From Wolfiporia cocos (Eukaryota > Basidiomycota > Agaricomycetes > Polyporales > Phaeolaceae): a stretch of DNA of 64,000 nucleotides. Below are positions 11,362 to 23,328 of the stretch, one piece after another; position 1 is the first letter of the stretch, and each line of letters begins with the position of its first letter. Below the pieces are notes generated by a model. The model was given only the letters and a program-made list of their open reading frames with translations. It made no database searches and had not been told where the DNA came from. Position numbers and translations under genes: made by a program. The DNA lies in the NCBI GenBank assembly GCA_029448655.1, contig JACCLO010000009.1, positions 2,604,001-2,668,000 on the forward strand, in the 5' to 3' direction.

Positions 11362-11771
11362 TTCTGGATTCGATCCACTAGAAGGATTGACGGAAAACCA
11401 ATTACTGGATCTTTACCTGTGTTTTAGCTCAGCATTCTACTTTAGTTCACCAGGAAACATCGAGAAGATTGAACTGCGGCCATTTTTGTACATTTAGCTC
11501 ACGGATCTAGTCTTCCCCCGTCGAAACATTGAAGCGCTGCCATGATTTCTCAATCAGTAATGTCAGGCGAAGTGATAAAGAGATTGCAAGGTCAACATAG
11601 TAGATTTTCATCGCCTGACGATGACGGAGTTTTACCGTGCAAGACTGCCCTCTTCTCTGCGGGCACGCTGCATTCACGGGCCTTCGGTTGCCGACATGAC
11701 TCAGGCGTCTGCGTTGTCCGGCATCTCTAGCCAACTTCTGCGTCGGCCAACACGCCAACTTAATCAGCGAC

Positions 11772-12691
11772 ATGACCTCCGAATACCCACCAGGGCTTGA
11801 CAATGTTGAGAAGCTCGTCCATTTTACTAGTGGCGGGAGTACGGATTGGTTGCGACATGAGAACGTAAAATTGTATACAAACGCGTTCATTCGCCAAGGT
11901 GGGAAGGTCGGTATCAGTGATGTCCTCATTGTCGTCCTCATTGTCATAGCGGGCCGCACGGACAGCTGATGCATGCTCAACCCTTGATGCTGTAGCTACT
12001 TCTCGGATACAAAAAGAGGGGTCTTGGTAAAGGATTGTAAGTGCCACACCTTCGGTGCTGGCTGTCATGAAATCGACGCCACGTCCGAGTCTGAGTGACT
12101 GAGCAGATACAATGGGTTCGGAGGAAAAGTAGATCCAGGAGAGACACCAGCGGAAGCTGCAGTGCGGGAGCTGCAAGTGGGTATATCGAGAGCAATGCAA
12201 AGGACATCAGAACAGAAGCTGACCCGCACTGTTACCGACAGGAAGAGGCCGGAATCACGGCCGCCTTGGAGCACCGCGGTACTTTGTTCTTCATGTCCGC
12301 CGCCTCAACGGAAGCGGCCTACATTGAAATCTACTACTCCGAGGAATTTTCGGGGACAGTGACTGAGTGAGTACTCGTCCGATACGTTCCTGACATCGCA
12401 TCTCGGCTCATGCACGCGGCGACTGCAAGGTCTGAAGAAATGCGCCCGCAGTGGTTCCTTGTCGGCGAGGGCGCGGATCCCGTCGGAAAGGCTAAAGGTG
12501 ATAGTAGTGCTACTCAATCACTGACCGCGGAACATTCAGCAAAGTTGCCCCGTATTCCATACGAACAAATGTGGGAAGACGATCGCTTCTGGTTGCCACG
12601 AATGCTTGCAGGACAACATTTCGCAGGACGAGTTGATTTTGGGAGCGATGGGAAGATGCTGAAGTGGTGGTTCGGTTTGCAATCTACCTAG
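11772..12691 (+). CDS. Nudix hydrolase of the NUDT1/MTH1 type
   Basis: MTH1-type enzymes hydrolyse oxidised purine nucleoside triphosphates such as 8-oxo-dGTP to monophosphates, cleaning the nucleotide pool. Five exons close in phase: 11772-11906, 11996-12036, 12107-12176, 12242-12366 and 12430-12691. Splicing rebuilds a full Nudix box, beginning [10 protein letters not shown] and ending RELQEEAGI, matching Gx5Ex7REUxEExGU. Upstream is [12 protein letters not shown], and downstream are [23 protein letters not shown] and FAGRVDF, which are landmarks of NUDT1. The position of Trp in the NGFGGK block of MTH1 is Tyr here. An insert of about 30 residues between QWF and IPYEQ is unusual. It is convergent with the D-amino acid oxidase gene, with only 64 bases between stops. 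Confidence 0.85.
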
Positions 12692-12755
12692 CGAAGAATC
12701 TACTGCTTCCTTGTAAATCTTGAATTCCTCATGATACACTAATACAGGGATCGCG

Positions 12756-14278
12756 TTATAGCGACTTCTCCAGCGCCCGCTCAAGCAATTCTAGTGCAAC
12801 GGAAGCTGAGCCCCATGACGACTCGTAGCCGCTGCCACCGTGTCTATACAACGCTCAGCTATCCTAGCCAGAACGCCGGAGCTGCATATATAAGAGGACA
12901 TACCCGTAGTTCAAGATCAGAGGAATGTTGCCGCCACCCTTACCGCGGTCAACCCATTCCACATCGAGCCTGATTCCTCCATTTCTTGCAGGCCTGAGAC
13001 CGCAACCAACTTCCAAAATGAGTGGTCGCAGATCCTCTAGGGTCGCAGCGCGCTGGGAGCGGATCTCTGGAGGCGCAAGCTCGGGGCAAAGTGACAGACA
13101 ACGGCGGAGAATGTCATCAGTAGTTTCTGGACGAGCCGCAGGATACCTATGGGACGTAGGGAATGATCAGCGCGATCCCTCTGATAAAAACGGTGATTAT
13201 ATGTATACCAATCATTGGCAACTTTAGTACCCCCCAATGCGACCTTGAGGCGTGTGAGCGTATTTCATGAGTGAGGAAGATACCACGTACAGTGCCGTTC
13301 CTCCGTGGTATCACATACGTCCACACCGTGCCCGCATAGTCGCTCGCTCTCATGGCCGTCTTTATCCATGGAGCGTTGAGCAGGACCACCTGTCCCCTGG
13401 CCGGATACACATTCTTGTCATCAATGCCGCCAAGGGTGCGAGCTCCCAATCCAGGGCATGCAACGAGTGCATCGATAGGCGTGGCTTCTGCAATTCCGCG
13501 GGAGAAAACGAGGGCACCACCTTCGATGACTTGGTTGATGTGCTGGACCGCTCCACGGACAACAGTTCCCCCGCGGGCAATGAATCGCGATAGTAGATAG
13601 TTAAGATACAGCGGTGGATCGATAGTGTAGGTGTCGAAGGAATAACCGGTCTTGGTACTGGGGGCAAGTGCGTCTTCTGGAAGAACGCAGAACTTGATGG
13701 TGTTGAAGAAGATTCAGTTTGCCCTACCGGAATGGTCCACACGAATGCTCACATTAGGCATCCATTCAGCGCCACTGGCCGTCATGCCATCATAGTAGTA
13801 CTCCAAGGTTGTAAGACGGCGGAAGCATCCTTCTGCACCGCCACCTGGCGTAGACAGTTCCCACATCACCTTGAACGTATCCTGCTGTATCTCTGAGACC
13901 ATATGTATCAGTAAGTTGCAGACAGCGATGAAGCATGAGGAGCCTACTTCGCTCTCTTTCATCTTGACCACCGTATATAACATGATATGCGCCCTATCAG
14001 CCACATCGGTGAGTACTGCGGGACTAGTAATTGACTGGATACAAACCGCCCAGGGGCTCGTGTATTTGACCGATTTGGGATCGCTTGGAAGTGTCTCTGC
14101 TACGACGCATACGTTGTAGCCACCTTTCTCCAGGATGGTTAGGGCCGTGGTGAGTCCTATAACTCCTACGCGATACCACAATGGCGATAAATACAAGCTT
14201 TAAGCTACTATCAATAGGGAATGCACACTCACCAGCTCCAATCACCACTACGTTTTTTGCGGGTGCGGGGGTCGACAT
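12756..14278 (-). CDS. D-amino acid oxidase, copy 1
   Basis: This FAD enzyme oxidises D-amino acids to keto acids with release of ammonia and hydrogen peroxide. The Rossmann start VVVIGAG is split by intron 1 from GVIGLTTALTILEKGGY. Later blocks are KYTSPWA, VMWELSTPGG, LNYLLSRFIARGG, ALVACPGLGARTLGG, YPARGQVVLL, ALGGTK, GLRPARNGG and a GHGGSGYESSWGSA end, the standard DAO series with the substrate-side Arg and the FAD-contacting glycines. Roughly nine exons. The tail LEKSL is not a canonical peroxisomal SKL signal. A paralogue lies at 28074-29589 in the opposite orientation. The position of several middle introns (13750-14050) is approximate. Confidence 0.85.
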
Positions 14279-15600
14279 GGGAGTATCACTTGGGGTTGCT
14301 TATCGATACATCTCCATCACCCTCGCTTTTAACAGTCTGTCGATCCTGAGATTATGCATATAAGGCTATGTCAATAAACTGGTGAGACCCTGGCACTCAA
14401 ACACCTTATAAGTATGCACTTACTGGCGTGCTGCAGCCGGAGCCGGTACAATTGTTCCGGCGGCATCCAAGGCGCCATTGGACCGGTGCACATTATTCTG
14501 GCCACTTTCACGGCATCAGTTCCATCATTTTAGGAGTCGCAGGTAGTGGATATGGGTGTAGCGCTGTATCAAACTGTGGACTCACGACTTACTCCAGCGT
14601 GATTATCGATCTCGCTTGCATCTCCTCTCGATTTCTTCGTCGATATGGCATCAACTGAATGGCCATCGCCACTCAATACATAGGTGCCGGGCGCCTTAGG
14701 TTTTATCGGAGATGGGATAGTAGGTTTGAAGGCTATTTGTGCATTACGGGAGATAGCCTCGTTCCTGTATCCTACTACCAGTTCTGGAACGGTGCACGGG
14801 CATAATGTTGATGCTGGAGTTTGATCACCAGCTCACAGGGCACAGATGGTATCAGCCCAGGCTGTGTGCGTTATTGTTCGCGCACAGCACGGGATTGTCC
14901 GCCGACGAGGCCTACACGGCTAGAACATCCTCGCTGGCTAATCTGTGCGATGTTCGGTATGGGAGTTTCATGCGACGTGAGGACATCGTCGTGAGGAGTA
15001 GGATGACCTGACGCCATGTGCGCATTTACAATCGCCTACAAATTTGCGATGCAACAATGTCCGCACGCGCCTGGGCATCGGGTTATGGTGTCCCGCCGGC
15101 AAGCTGATGTCAGATGTCACGGGTTGCACGGTCAATTGTCAGCATTGCTTGTTTATCGCGTTGACTGCGACTGTACCTGGACTGCGCAACTTCATTAATT
15201 TCTGCAACACATTTGATCAGCCACGCTGATGACAAGTTACGGTGATTTCTGCAGATATACGTCCTTGGACTCGAATGATGTACGGGGGATGTCAAACAGG
15301 CGCTATAGCGTCGCCAGGGTGTCGTCGCTGCCGTGAGACATACAATGCCAGTGAATATCCTCTCTAGTGATTAAACTTCGAGGAGCCGGCAATCGCACCG
15401 GGCATCTCCAGCTCCGCGAACACGTATGTGGAGCTTACGTGTCAATATGTTAGGATGTTGACTTTTATGCCCGACCAATAGTGCTGCGAGCGTTGGCCAA
15501 CAATGGAAAGTACAAACGGCAGTCCGCGGCTGCTAGATCATGCTGGTGACAGAAGCACCATCAAACCTGTTCTTCCAGCACAGACGTTGCCTCTACCGAG
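14279..15600. other. Gene-poor stretch
   Basis: Only short overlapping ORFs are present (for example 14428-14658 and 15044-15229 on plus). None joins into a protein I recognise. This is the 5' flank of D-amino acid oxidase copy 1 and the edge of a repeat-bearing patch. Confidence 0.5.
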
Positions 15601-15615
15601 CGTCGCTTGCTTCAG

Positions 15616-15676
15616 ATCTGTGACCTCATGTTGCAGGAGATTCAGAGAGCCGGACTCCAAATCGCCGCACCTTAGA
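15616..15676 (-). repeat. Diverged copy of the sequence at 19568-19640
   Basis: On the minus strand both places read TTCTAAGGTGCGGCGAT, followed by a similar stretch ending in a GGTCACAGATC block. The two copies bracket the Pro/Thr-rich ORF and the decaying gene at 17.9-19.6 kb. Confidence 0.5.
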
Positions 15677-15788
15677 AGCTTGACAGAATTGTGCGAATGC
15701 ACCAGAGCTTGCTAGTTCCTGGAAGAAGAAACCAATGATAGAAAGATACTTGCACAATGACTGGTCCTATCCATTTTCATCCATGGCT

Positions 15789-15887
15789 CTACTACCTCCT
15801 CGCGATCTCTCGCGACCACGTATGTGCTTCTGCCCGCGGTATATAAATGCTCTCACACACAGAACAAGCACGTGAGGTAGTAGAGAG
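15789..15887. repeat. Short inverted repeat, CTCTACTACCTC/GAGGTAGTAGAG
   Basis: The 12-base arms at 15789-15800 and 15876-15887 are perfect inverted copies. A further GCACGTGAGGTAGTAG copy occurs near 17645-17660, on the other side of the Pro/Thr-rich ORF, so these may mark the ends of one element. Confidence 0.45.
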
Positions 15888-16189
15888 AGACAACCATTTA
15901 TATCCCGCAGTCAGTATCCTATGTACATGTGCGGCAGCTAACGAGAGCCCAAGGTCGAAGGTGACAGTTCACGATAGTTACGAGTAGGGTGTTGTGCGGG
16001 GTCGTACTTCTGTTAGGTATCGTATGAGAGGGCGAGCATATGGTAGAAGCCCCGAGGTTAGGCGACACCAATCGCTCTAGTGATACGTATATAGAAAGGA
16101 AACGAAAAGAAAAGGGAGGTTAAAACTAATAGAAAAAGTATGTAGCAGAAGAACCCGGACTTCTTGCAAGGTGTTATGTGGGAAGGCGG

Positions 16190-17545
16190 TCAGGTGCGAG
16201 AACGGATAGTCATGGATACGCGTCCGTGGAAGTGGGAGGTGATGGTGCCGTAATTGAAATCATGGATAGCGCTCTCGAGCGCTTTGAGTATATGGCCGTC
16301 GTCGGCATCGGTGAACGAGAGTAGAACAGAGGAGTGCGTCTTGTGGTCAGGGATGTTGGGGTTCATCCAACGTATGAAGTGAGGTTCAAAGGGGTATGGT
16401 CGAGGAGCAATGGTGTAGAAGGGAGTTTGACTGAGTGCGTAGAAGAATTCGTCAGCAAGGTCTTGATTGGTGACGCGAGTGCCGTCATCGTAGCGACATG
16501 CGATGCCGTTGATTTGAACAGTGTAGGTGTTAGGGATCGGGGTGGGAGGTTTGGTATTGCGAATCATGTCAAGGGAAGGTGTAGGTCCTATGGGGTGGTC
16601 GTACATGGGAGGTTCCAGGAGGGCTGCCATAGTTTGGTCAACCCAAAGCGGTCTGCATGATTGAGAAGGAGAATCGTCGGTGGTGTCCGCAGGTGTAGCC
16701 ATGGAGGGAGGAGTGGTGATGGGTGATGGGAGTGGGGGCGCGGATGGGATGGGTGACTGAGAAACGGGTGAGCGAGTTGGGGGAGTGATACGTCGGCCAT
16801 CGGGGCCAAAATATTGGGGAAACATGGCACGTTCAGCAAGGGTGCCATAATTGATGGCGTAGTCTTCGGCAGATAGTTCCGAAGGAGTGGGCGTGGGCGA
16901 GTTGTGGGTGAGTTGGGGGTGAGCAGTGTCGTCCGAATCCGCTGTATGAGCGGATGGTGTAGGGGAGTGGTCGCGTGTGGGAGGAGGCGGTGGGGTAGTG
17001 GACGGTTTAGGTGATTTGACGGTGACAGTCTGGGGTGGGGTAATCGCTGGTGAGGTTACAGGAGGGGTAGGGTTGGGAGTAGGTGGTTTGTTGGGTACCC
17101 AATGGAGTTTGGGCAGGGGTGTTTTGCGTCGTGGAATTCGGGATGTGGTGACTAAGCGTTTGATGTATGGCGCCTGATGGGTCTGGATAGTGGTGCGTGT
17201 AGCAGGCGGTGAGGGTGGAGGTGTGGGAGTAGGGTAGGGCATAGGGTTGGGAAAAGTAGGCGCCAGAATGGCGTCTAAGTGGTTGGCGAGTTGGCGGACT
17301 GTGTCTCGCACTGTGAGTAAGGTGAGGGCTTCGGTGTGAGCGATTTCGTCAGCTCCATGTTGGATTGCGGTAAAGAGGTAGGATACGTGAGTCTTCCAAA
17401 GTGGAAGAGCATAGTTGGAGGAGTTGGTTTCGTGTGCCCGGTGGATACTCTGGGCAGCGTTGAAAAGTAGATCAAATGCAAAGGTGGCTGATGTGGTTTC
17501 GGTTTGGACCCTCTGGGTGTTGGGGACGGTGCGTTGGGTGTTCAT
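16190..17545 (-). CDS. Pro/Thr-rich protein, possibly retroelement ORF1-like
   Basis: This is an uninterrupted 451-codon frame. Residues 1-100 are helical, with FAFDLLFNAAQSIHRAHE and EALTLLTVRDTVRQLANHL. Residues 100-310 are low-complexity Pro/Thr/Ser. Residues 320-450 form a compact domain with YTVQINGIACRYDD, FIRWMNPNIPDHKTHSSVLL and FNYGTITSHFHGR. That last part, a short beta-rich unit with a SSVLLSF strand and a FNYG loop, resembles by eye the RNA-binding end of ORF1/Gag-like proteins of fungal LINEs, but there is no CCHC knuckle. I do not recognise it firmly. It is bracketed by related short repeats at about 15790-15890 and 17645-17660. No reverse transcriptase ORF is adjacent. It could be a remnant of an element or a lineage-specific gene. 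Confidence 0.5.
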   Translation of the reverse strand: MNTQRTVPNTQRVQTETTSATFAFDLLFNAAQSIHRAHETNSSNYALPLWKTHVSYLFTAIQHGADEIAHTEALTLLTVRDTVRQLANHLDAILAPTFPNPMPYPTPTPPPSPPATRTTIQTHQAPYIKRLVTTSRIPRRKTPLPKLHWVPNKPPTPNPTPPVTSPAITPPQTVTVKSPKPSTTPPPPPTRDHSPTPSAHTADSDDTAHPQLTHNSPTPTPSELSAEDYAINYGTLAERAMFPQYFGPDGRRITPPTRSPVSQSPIPSAPPLPSPITTPPSMATPADTTDDSPSQSCRPLWVDQTMAALLEPPMYDHPIGPTPSLDMIRNTKPPTPIPNTYTVQINGIACRYDDGTRVTNQDLADEFFYALSQTPFYTIAPRPYPFEPHFIRWMNPNIPDHKTHSSVLLSFTDADDGHILKALESAIHDFNYGTITSHFHGRVSMTIRSRT

Positions 17546-17901
17546 GGTGGGAGAGACGGTGCGTGGGGGTCGGCGTATGGGTGGACGGTACGTGAGCGCC
17601 TAAGGCGATGGTGGTGGTAAGAGAGAAAGGAGGGTTGTCATGTGGCACGTGAGGTAGTAGGTAGTGCGGACAATCGTTGGACTACTAGAATCCACTACTT
17701 ACGTAGTGGGAATGCCACCGACTGGTAACGAGAATGTCAATCGCTGCAAAGTGACTCGCAAAAGTAAGCTCTAACAAAGATAGGACTCCTGTCATGATCG
17801 ATATTAGTTCTGCTGCAAAACGTCTTTACAGAAAAGAGGAATAGCGGCCGTAGCACCGAACACTGCTGCGCCTTAAGCAACACAACAACACCGCAGGCCG
17901 C

Positions 17902-19570
17902 TCAAGCATTTGTTTCCCTGTGCCCCGGCCCGCTCTTGCGTCCTGAGCTGCCCTTGTAATTGTCTTTGGATTGCTCAGCATCTGGAGATCTGAATCCTCT
18001 TGGGCGTAAATCGTATCTGTGACCCGGTCCGCTTGCGCCCACTGCGTTCGCGCCCACCGCATCCGTGCTCGCCATGCCCGTGCCCGCCATGCTTGTACCC
18101 TCCACGTTTGTACCTATCGTGCTCGTGCCCACCGTGCTCGCCATCTCACGGCGCTTTTCAGTGCCTTCCTCTTCGTCTGCCGGTCTGGAACGCTCGCGCT
18201 GGGTCTTGCTGAAGTCTTTCCACCGCTGAAACGCGGCTTGTCCAGCAGCTGAACGTAGACAGACCCTGTCGGAGAGTGTCCCACAGCTACTCAACCCCGC
18301 GATTGTTGGGAGGGACGGAAGAGGGCGAGATAGTGTGGGTACAGTCATGGATAAAATCGACAACATCCTTGACAATCCGCTCGAGCCGTGCTTTAGCATC
18401 TCTTTCCCGTCTCTCGGCCTTGCTGCGAGTCATCTGTTGCCCGGAAGATCAGACGCTATACCTATCATTTAGTAGCCTTTGCCTGGGTACAATGCATTGA
18501 CTTACATGGCAGAAATCACTCTCCCTTCGCTGCTCATTGGACATGTCAGCCAGAGTCTGAATTTGGCTGAAGTTAGCACTGTCAAATATGTAGAAGTCGA
18601 TTTCCAGTTCATTGAGCCACTTCACTCCATCAACCGAGATGCCTGCCCATGGGCCCCGATCGTCATTTCCCTCGGTTTCCAAGGAGAAATGCTTGCGCCG
18701 ATGCTCATGCTCCACAATGGTCCCCCTGTTTGATGGGTCTATCTGAAGGCATCGCGGAGGGTGTTCATCTATATCCATTATAATTGCACCCTTCGCCTCT
18801 GGATAGGCAGCCAGCATGTCAACCATTTTGTCGGAGACATGCTTGAATGTTTCTGTGTCGGAGACCTCAGGAGGTAGTCGGCCATAGATTTACCATGATT
18901 AGAGGAATCACCGTTAATGTGTGAGCTGCACAAGAACGTCAGTCTGTGCAGCGCCACGACCATCTGGGCCGGTCTCTACATCAGACCCTATTTCCACACT
19001 GACTCCTCCATGTGAGGAGTTGCAGTGCTCAAGTGAATGATCCCCAAAAGAGCTGATGACGGCCTGGGGACGTTGATGTAATTGTGACAGACACTTAATC
19101 ACGAGCTTGTTGGCTTCTGCATTGTAGTGATACCTGCAGGATATCAGCGCCATTATTGTTGCCAAGTCTATAGAACTTACCGTAGATGTTTTGCACGGAG
19201 TAATGACTGTCGTTATACCTCAATGACCTCGACGATTCTGCAGAAGCAGTCATAGGAGCAATTGAATTTCTCCCGGTCAAAGTCAGATGGTCAGAATAGC
19301 TTTCAACACTCCAGAATTTCTTGAGCTCGATTATCAAGATCGCCTTCAAACTCGAGCTTGCAATCGAGCATTTTGCTCGGCCTCGGTGCTATAACTGGTG
19401 TCGGCAGAGACGGGAAGGCCCTCAATGGTGTAAGATCCAGATGCAATAGCAGCCAGTGCAGAATACAGCTGAAATGACAAGGACGAGCTAGAGGCTCAAG
19501 TTGAACGTTGAACGTTGAACTTGCAGTAGATGCCGCACACGCAATTGGAACTCCGCTTGACTGCATGATC
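17902..19570 (-). pseudogene. Decaying gene of unknown function
   Basis: Coding-like blocks follow one another on the minus strand. They are MLDCKLEFEGDLDNRAQEIL, then FWSVESYSDHLTLTGR in another frame, SLRYNDSHYSVQNIYG, LATIMALISCRYHYNAEA, EHCNSSHGGVSVEIGSDV, PRCLQIDPSNRGTIVEHEHR, GPWAGISVDGVKWLNELE and a polar tail with Gly-Thr repeats. No known domain is seen. Two breaks suggest decay: the frame shifts between RAQEIL and FWSVES with no usable intron, and the NIYG/LATIMAL junction holds a donor and acceptor separated by only 13 bases (GTAAGTTCTATAG), as if an intron had lost its middle. It might still be a functional gene with a different exon model. Confidence 0.5.
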
Positions 19571-19640
19571 TGTGACCTTTCGCATGTTCATCAATTGCAG
19601 ATTCAGAAAGTCGGATCCCTAATCGCCGCACCTTAGAACC
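19568..19640 (-). repeat. Diverged copy of the sequence at 15616-15676
   Basis: It lies just upstream of the decaying gene (minus strand) and shares the TTCTAAGGTGCGGCGAT block with the copy 4 kb away. Confidence 0.5.
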
Positions 19641-19901
19641 TCGATTGTTGGCCCAGAGCACAGGTGCCAATGAGTCAAGGAACATTTGGCATCGACCTTC
19701 AAGAGAATTCATGACGCTTCATTCGTAAGCCGTAAGTAATACAATTGCACGACGCGCCAAAGACGCAGCAGCCGTGAACGCGACATATTCAAAAGTGTAT
19801 AACATAACGAACCGCATAAATAGAACGAGAAAGCATCTACAGCGACAGCGGGACCCACCGATCGCACAACTCTACAAGCACATCATACCAATTCTTCGCG
19901 C

Positions 19902-22900
19902 CTAGAATCTTCCTCTTCTGCACGTCTGCTCGAGCTCGACCAGCATATCGTTCACACGGTCGCGCGCGTCCTCCAGCGCGACGGACAGGCCCTCGTCCTC
20001 CAGCCTGCCGCCGCTCCCAAACTCGAACGCGGGCGAGCCGAGCGCGGTGCGGAGCGCCATGTGCAGCGCCGCGTTCCGGCGCGACGGCGACGGCGGCGGC
20101 GAGAGCACGAACGTCGGGCACGCGGGCAGCGACGACGGGAAGATGCGCCGGTACACGAGCGTCGCGCGGAGCAGCGCGCGTATCTCCGCCTCGTCCGTGC
20201 TCGCCAGGTCGTGCGCGTCCTCGCAGTCCGCGTCCTCGTCCGGGCTCGTGCCCGCCCGCCGCGCCGCCGGCAGCACCTCCTCCTGCGTGCAGAAGCCCGT
20301 GTCCCAGATCCGCTCCAGGAGCACCGCAAGCTCCGCGGTGCGCCCGCCGATCGACCGCCCGGCCTGCACCGTCTCCGTGCGCTCCTGCGCGTCCCGCAGG
20401 TCCTTGTCGACGTCGTAGACGTAGTCCTCCGCGTCGCACGCGTCGGCGCAGCGCATGCGCGACTCGTCGCGCACGACGGTGCGCACGAAGAGCGCCGCGG
20501 CGTGCTTGCGGAGCCGCTCGCGGATCAGGATGGCGGCGAGGACGCCGAGCGGCGTCCGCTTCTCGCACGCTGCGCAGCGGCCCTTGCGCTCGGTCTGGTG
20601 CCAGCGCTGCCACTTGCCCAGCCAGTCCGCGGCGACGTCGACGCTCATGTTGTCCAGGACGATCTTCTCGTACGGACGAAGGTACTCGCGGCTGCGGGCT
20701 GCGTCCCAGAGGGCGGCGGCCTTCGCGGACGAGACCGGACGCATGATGAGGGCGAGAGTTGACAGATCCGTAGTCGACGCCGCAAAGGTCGAGATATGCC
20801 ACGACATGCACCAGTACGTCTGCAGACGAGTGGCGCTTCCTACTTGGTCTATCGCGCGACTCATCAGCATCAGCGGGTCGACAGACGAGGCAGCGGCGAA
20901 CGCACCATTGAACGCAACAAGCTCGCCCAGCCTGACCCAAGCGCGCTGCTCCAGCTGGTTGAGCTCAATCCCGCGATCGACCCTTCCCGCCTTGATCACT
21001 CCTTGCAGAAGCCCCAGCAAGCCATCGGACACGCCCAGCGCGCGGCGCAGCCGCGTCGCCTCGTCCGGCGAGCCGCGCATCGCAGGGTCCAAAACATCCT
21101 CGAGCGCCCCCATCAGCGCCGCGCGGTGCTGTCCCCGCATCGGAGGCGACATCTGCAGCGCCTCGGGCTTGCCCGCACACGACGCGCGCGCGAAGTACGC
21201 CGAGAACGCCGAGATGCCCCGCGTGCGCCGCAGCGCGCCCGAGAGCCACGGGACGAGCACGTACAGGAAGACGAGCGTCGAGACGAGCAGGTGCGCCGCC
21301 TGCACCAGCTCGTGCAGTCCGACGCCGCCGCCGCCGCTGCCCGGGAACACCGCCGACGCCGCCGGGACGTGCGAGGCGGTGGGCTCGTGCGGCGTAAGGA
21401 CTATCCCGTGATGCGCGTGCGCGTGCTCAGCGTGTGTGCCTGCGTACGTGGAGCGAGACGTGAGCGGAGAGTTGAACACCGAGAAGAACGCGAAGGCCGC
21501 TAGGAGGTACTGCTGCGCGGGCTGCTGCTGTGCAGCGCCCTCCGAGGACGCCTGGGTGAAGTCGTGCATTTGGGTGTCGGCCGGAAAGATGGGAGGGGCG
21601 GTCGTTGGTGCGGACTTGGCGATAGGGGTCGATCCCGCCGACGATGCCGGTGCTACTGGTGGAAGGGGAACCTTGCGCGGGCGACCGCGCTTGCGCTTCT
21701 CTGGCACGGCTCCTGGCATCGCCGGAACCGCCGGTGCAGGGGGAGCAGCAGGCCGCGGGGGCTTCTCCTTCTTCACCGGCTTCGCAAGCTTGGCCTTCTT
21801 GCGCGCACGACCCTCGCCGTCCTCGCCGTCGCTCTCGTCCCCATCCTCCTCCTCATCGCTCGCCGCGCCCGCGCCCTGCTCCTCGATCTCGTCCTTCTCC
21901 GCCCCTCCAAACTGCTCCCTCCACTCGCGCTCCCACTCCTTGAGCAGCGCGGGCCCGCCAACGAGGCCCGCGATGAGCGACTTGAGCCCGTCCTGCTCGC
22001 GCCTGAGGCGCGCCTCGCGGCGCTTGAGCACCTGGATGTACTCCGCGGCCTTGCCGAGGACGTTCGCCTTGCTCATCTTGCGCGCGACCTTGACGCCGTC
22101 GACGAAGCCGCGCGCGTCGACGTCGTCGCCCCACGGGTTCGGCTGGCCGGTCACCTTCGCCTCGAGCACGCGCAGCGCGGGCACGGCCTGCTTGAGCCCG
22201 GTGATGCGCGCGTTCAGGTTCGTGCGGTACCGCCGCTCGATCGTCGTGTGGCTCGTCTTTGGCCGCCCGATCACGGACTGCATCAGCGGCTGCGGGAGCG
22301 CCTCCGCCGGCGACTCGCCCTTCGGCGAGGGCGCGGACGACGTCGAGGCAGACGCCGACGCGGCCGCGAAGGCCGACGCGGAGTCGGGGCTCGGCGAGCT
22401 TTTGGGCGGGCTTGGCTTGGTCTGCGCAGGAGACACGTTCGGCCGGGGGAGGCGCGGGATCGGGAGCTTTGCTTGGCCGCCTGATGTACGTCAGCACTGG
22501 CCTGTTGTACAGTTGAATGTACAAAGGGGAATGCCGTGATGCGGGGGCGAGACGGGCGCGACAGCCTGCTTGGAACAGGCAAGCTGTAGCCCCGCCTCAG
22601 TCCCGCGCCATCGCGACGCACACAGCTTGCGGGATGAACGCAGCAAAGGTGCCGCTGACTCAAGCTGGACATTACTCACCTGCTGCGGCCATTTGTTGTA
22701 CTTGCGCGCTGACCGGAACGGCGAGGGTCACGCCGGCCATCTGTCGAACCTTATGTGCGAGTTCCTGGGCCGGGTCGTTGAGCCAGCTGTCACTCGAGGG
22801 AGTGCTGCTGACAGACGCGGCATCCATCACAGGCGAGAGTGACGCGCCAGAAGAGGACGAGGAGGACGTGATGCTAAGTCTGCGCCCAGTCGTCGGCTCG

Positions 22901-23328
22901 ACGTGCGACTGGGTCAGCCAGCTCATGTCGTCTGCGCCGGAAAGCGGAAAGTCATTTGGGATGTTCCCGGGCGGCATGAGAAAGGCATTGTCGTTGGGCA
23001 ACGCGAGGTTGGCGGAGTCGAACAGCGAGTTGAAGTGCAGCGCGCTGGGGTCGACCGACATGTTCGGGTTGAAGTCGAGGTCCATTGGCAGCGAGAAGTT
23101 GAAGTCGCCGAAGTCAGGCATCTTGCCCTCGGGGCGCACCCAGCTGGAGAGCTGCTCCCACTCTGGAGGCGTGTTGACCTGGGACGAGTCGGAGGCAGAG
23201 TCCACGTTTTGGGAGATGGTCTGGAGGAGGAGGTCGAGGGTCTCGTCGGAGGGGAACTGGCTGTTGTCGACGGAGGGCGAGGGCGAGCTCGCCGAGGAGC
23301 TGTCGCTCGACAATGGGGGCGTCGACAT
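19902..23328 (-). CDS. SRE1: Sterol regulatory element-binding protein (SREBP/Sre1)
   Basis: Membrane-bound bHLH-zip transcription factor of sterol and hypoxia response. It is released from the ER/Golgi by proteolysis and then acts in the nucleus. Two exons are joined in phase 1 (donor near 22668, acceptor near 22485). Exon 1 begins MSTPPLSSD and is an acidic Ser-rich activation region. Exon 2 has KTSHTTIERRYRTNLNARI, carrying the tyrosine (ERRYR) that sets SREBPs apart from other bHLH proteins, a zipper (AAEYIQVLKRREARLRRE), a KRKRGRPRK basic stretch, two hydrophobic segments (YLLAAFAFFSVFNSPL and LLVSTLVFLYVLVPWLSG) forming the hairpin, and a long C-terminal regulatory region. The gene is markedly GC-rich with several long shadow frames on both strands. 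An Insig/SCAP partner is not in the window. Confidence 0.9.

Noticed and set aside
20061..22539. Long plus-strand ORFs (up to 367 codons) opposite SREBP
   Set aside because: They are Arg/Ala-rich shadows of a GC3-saturated gene; the minus strand encodes the recognisable SREBP.
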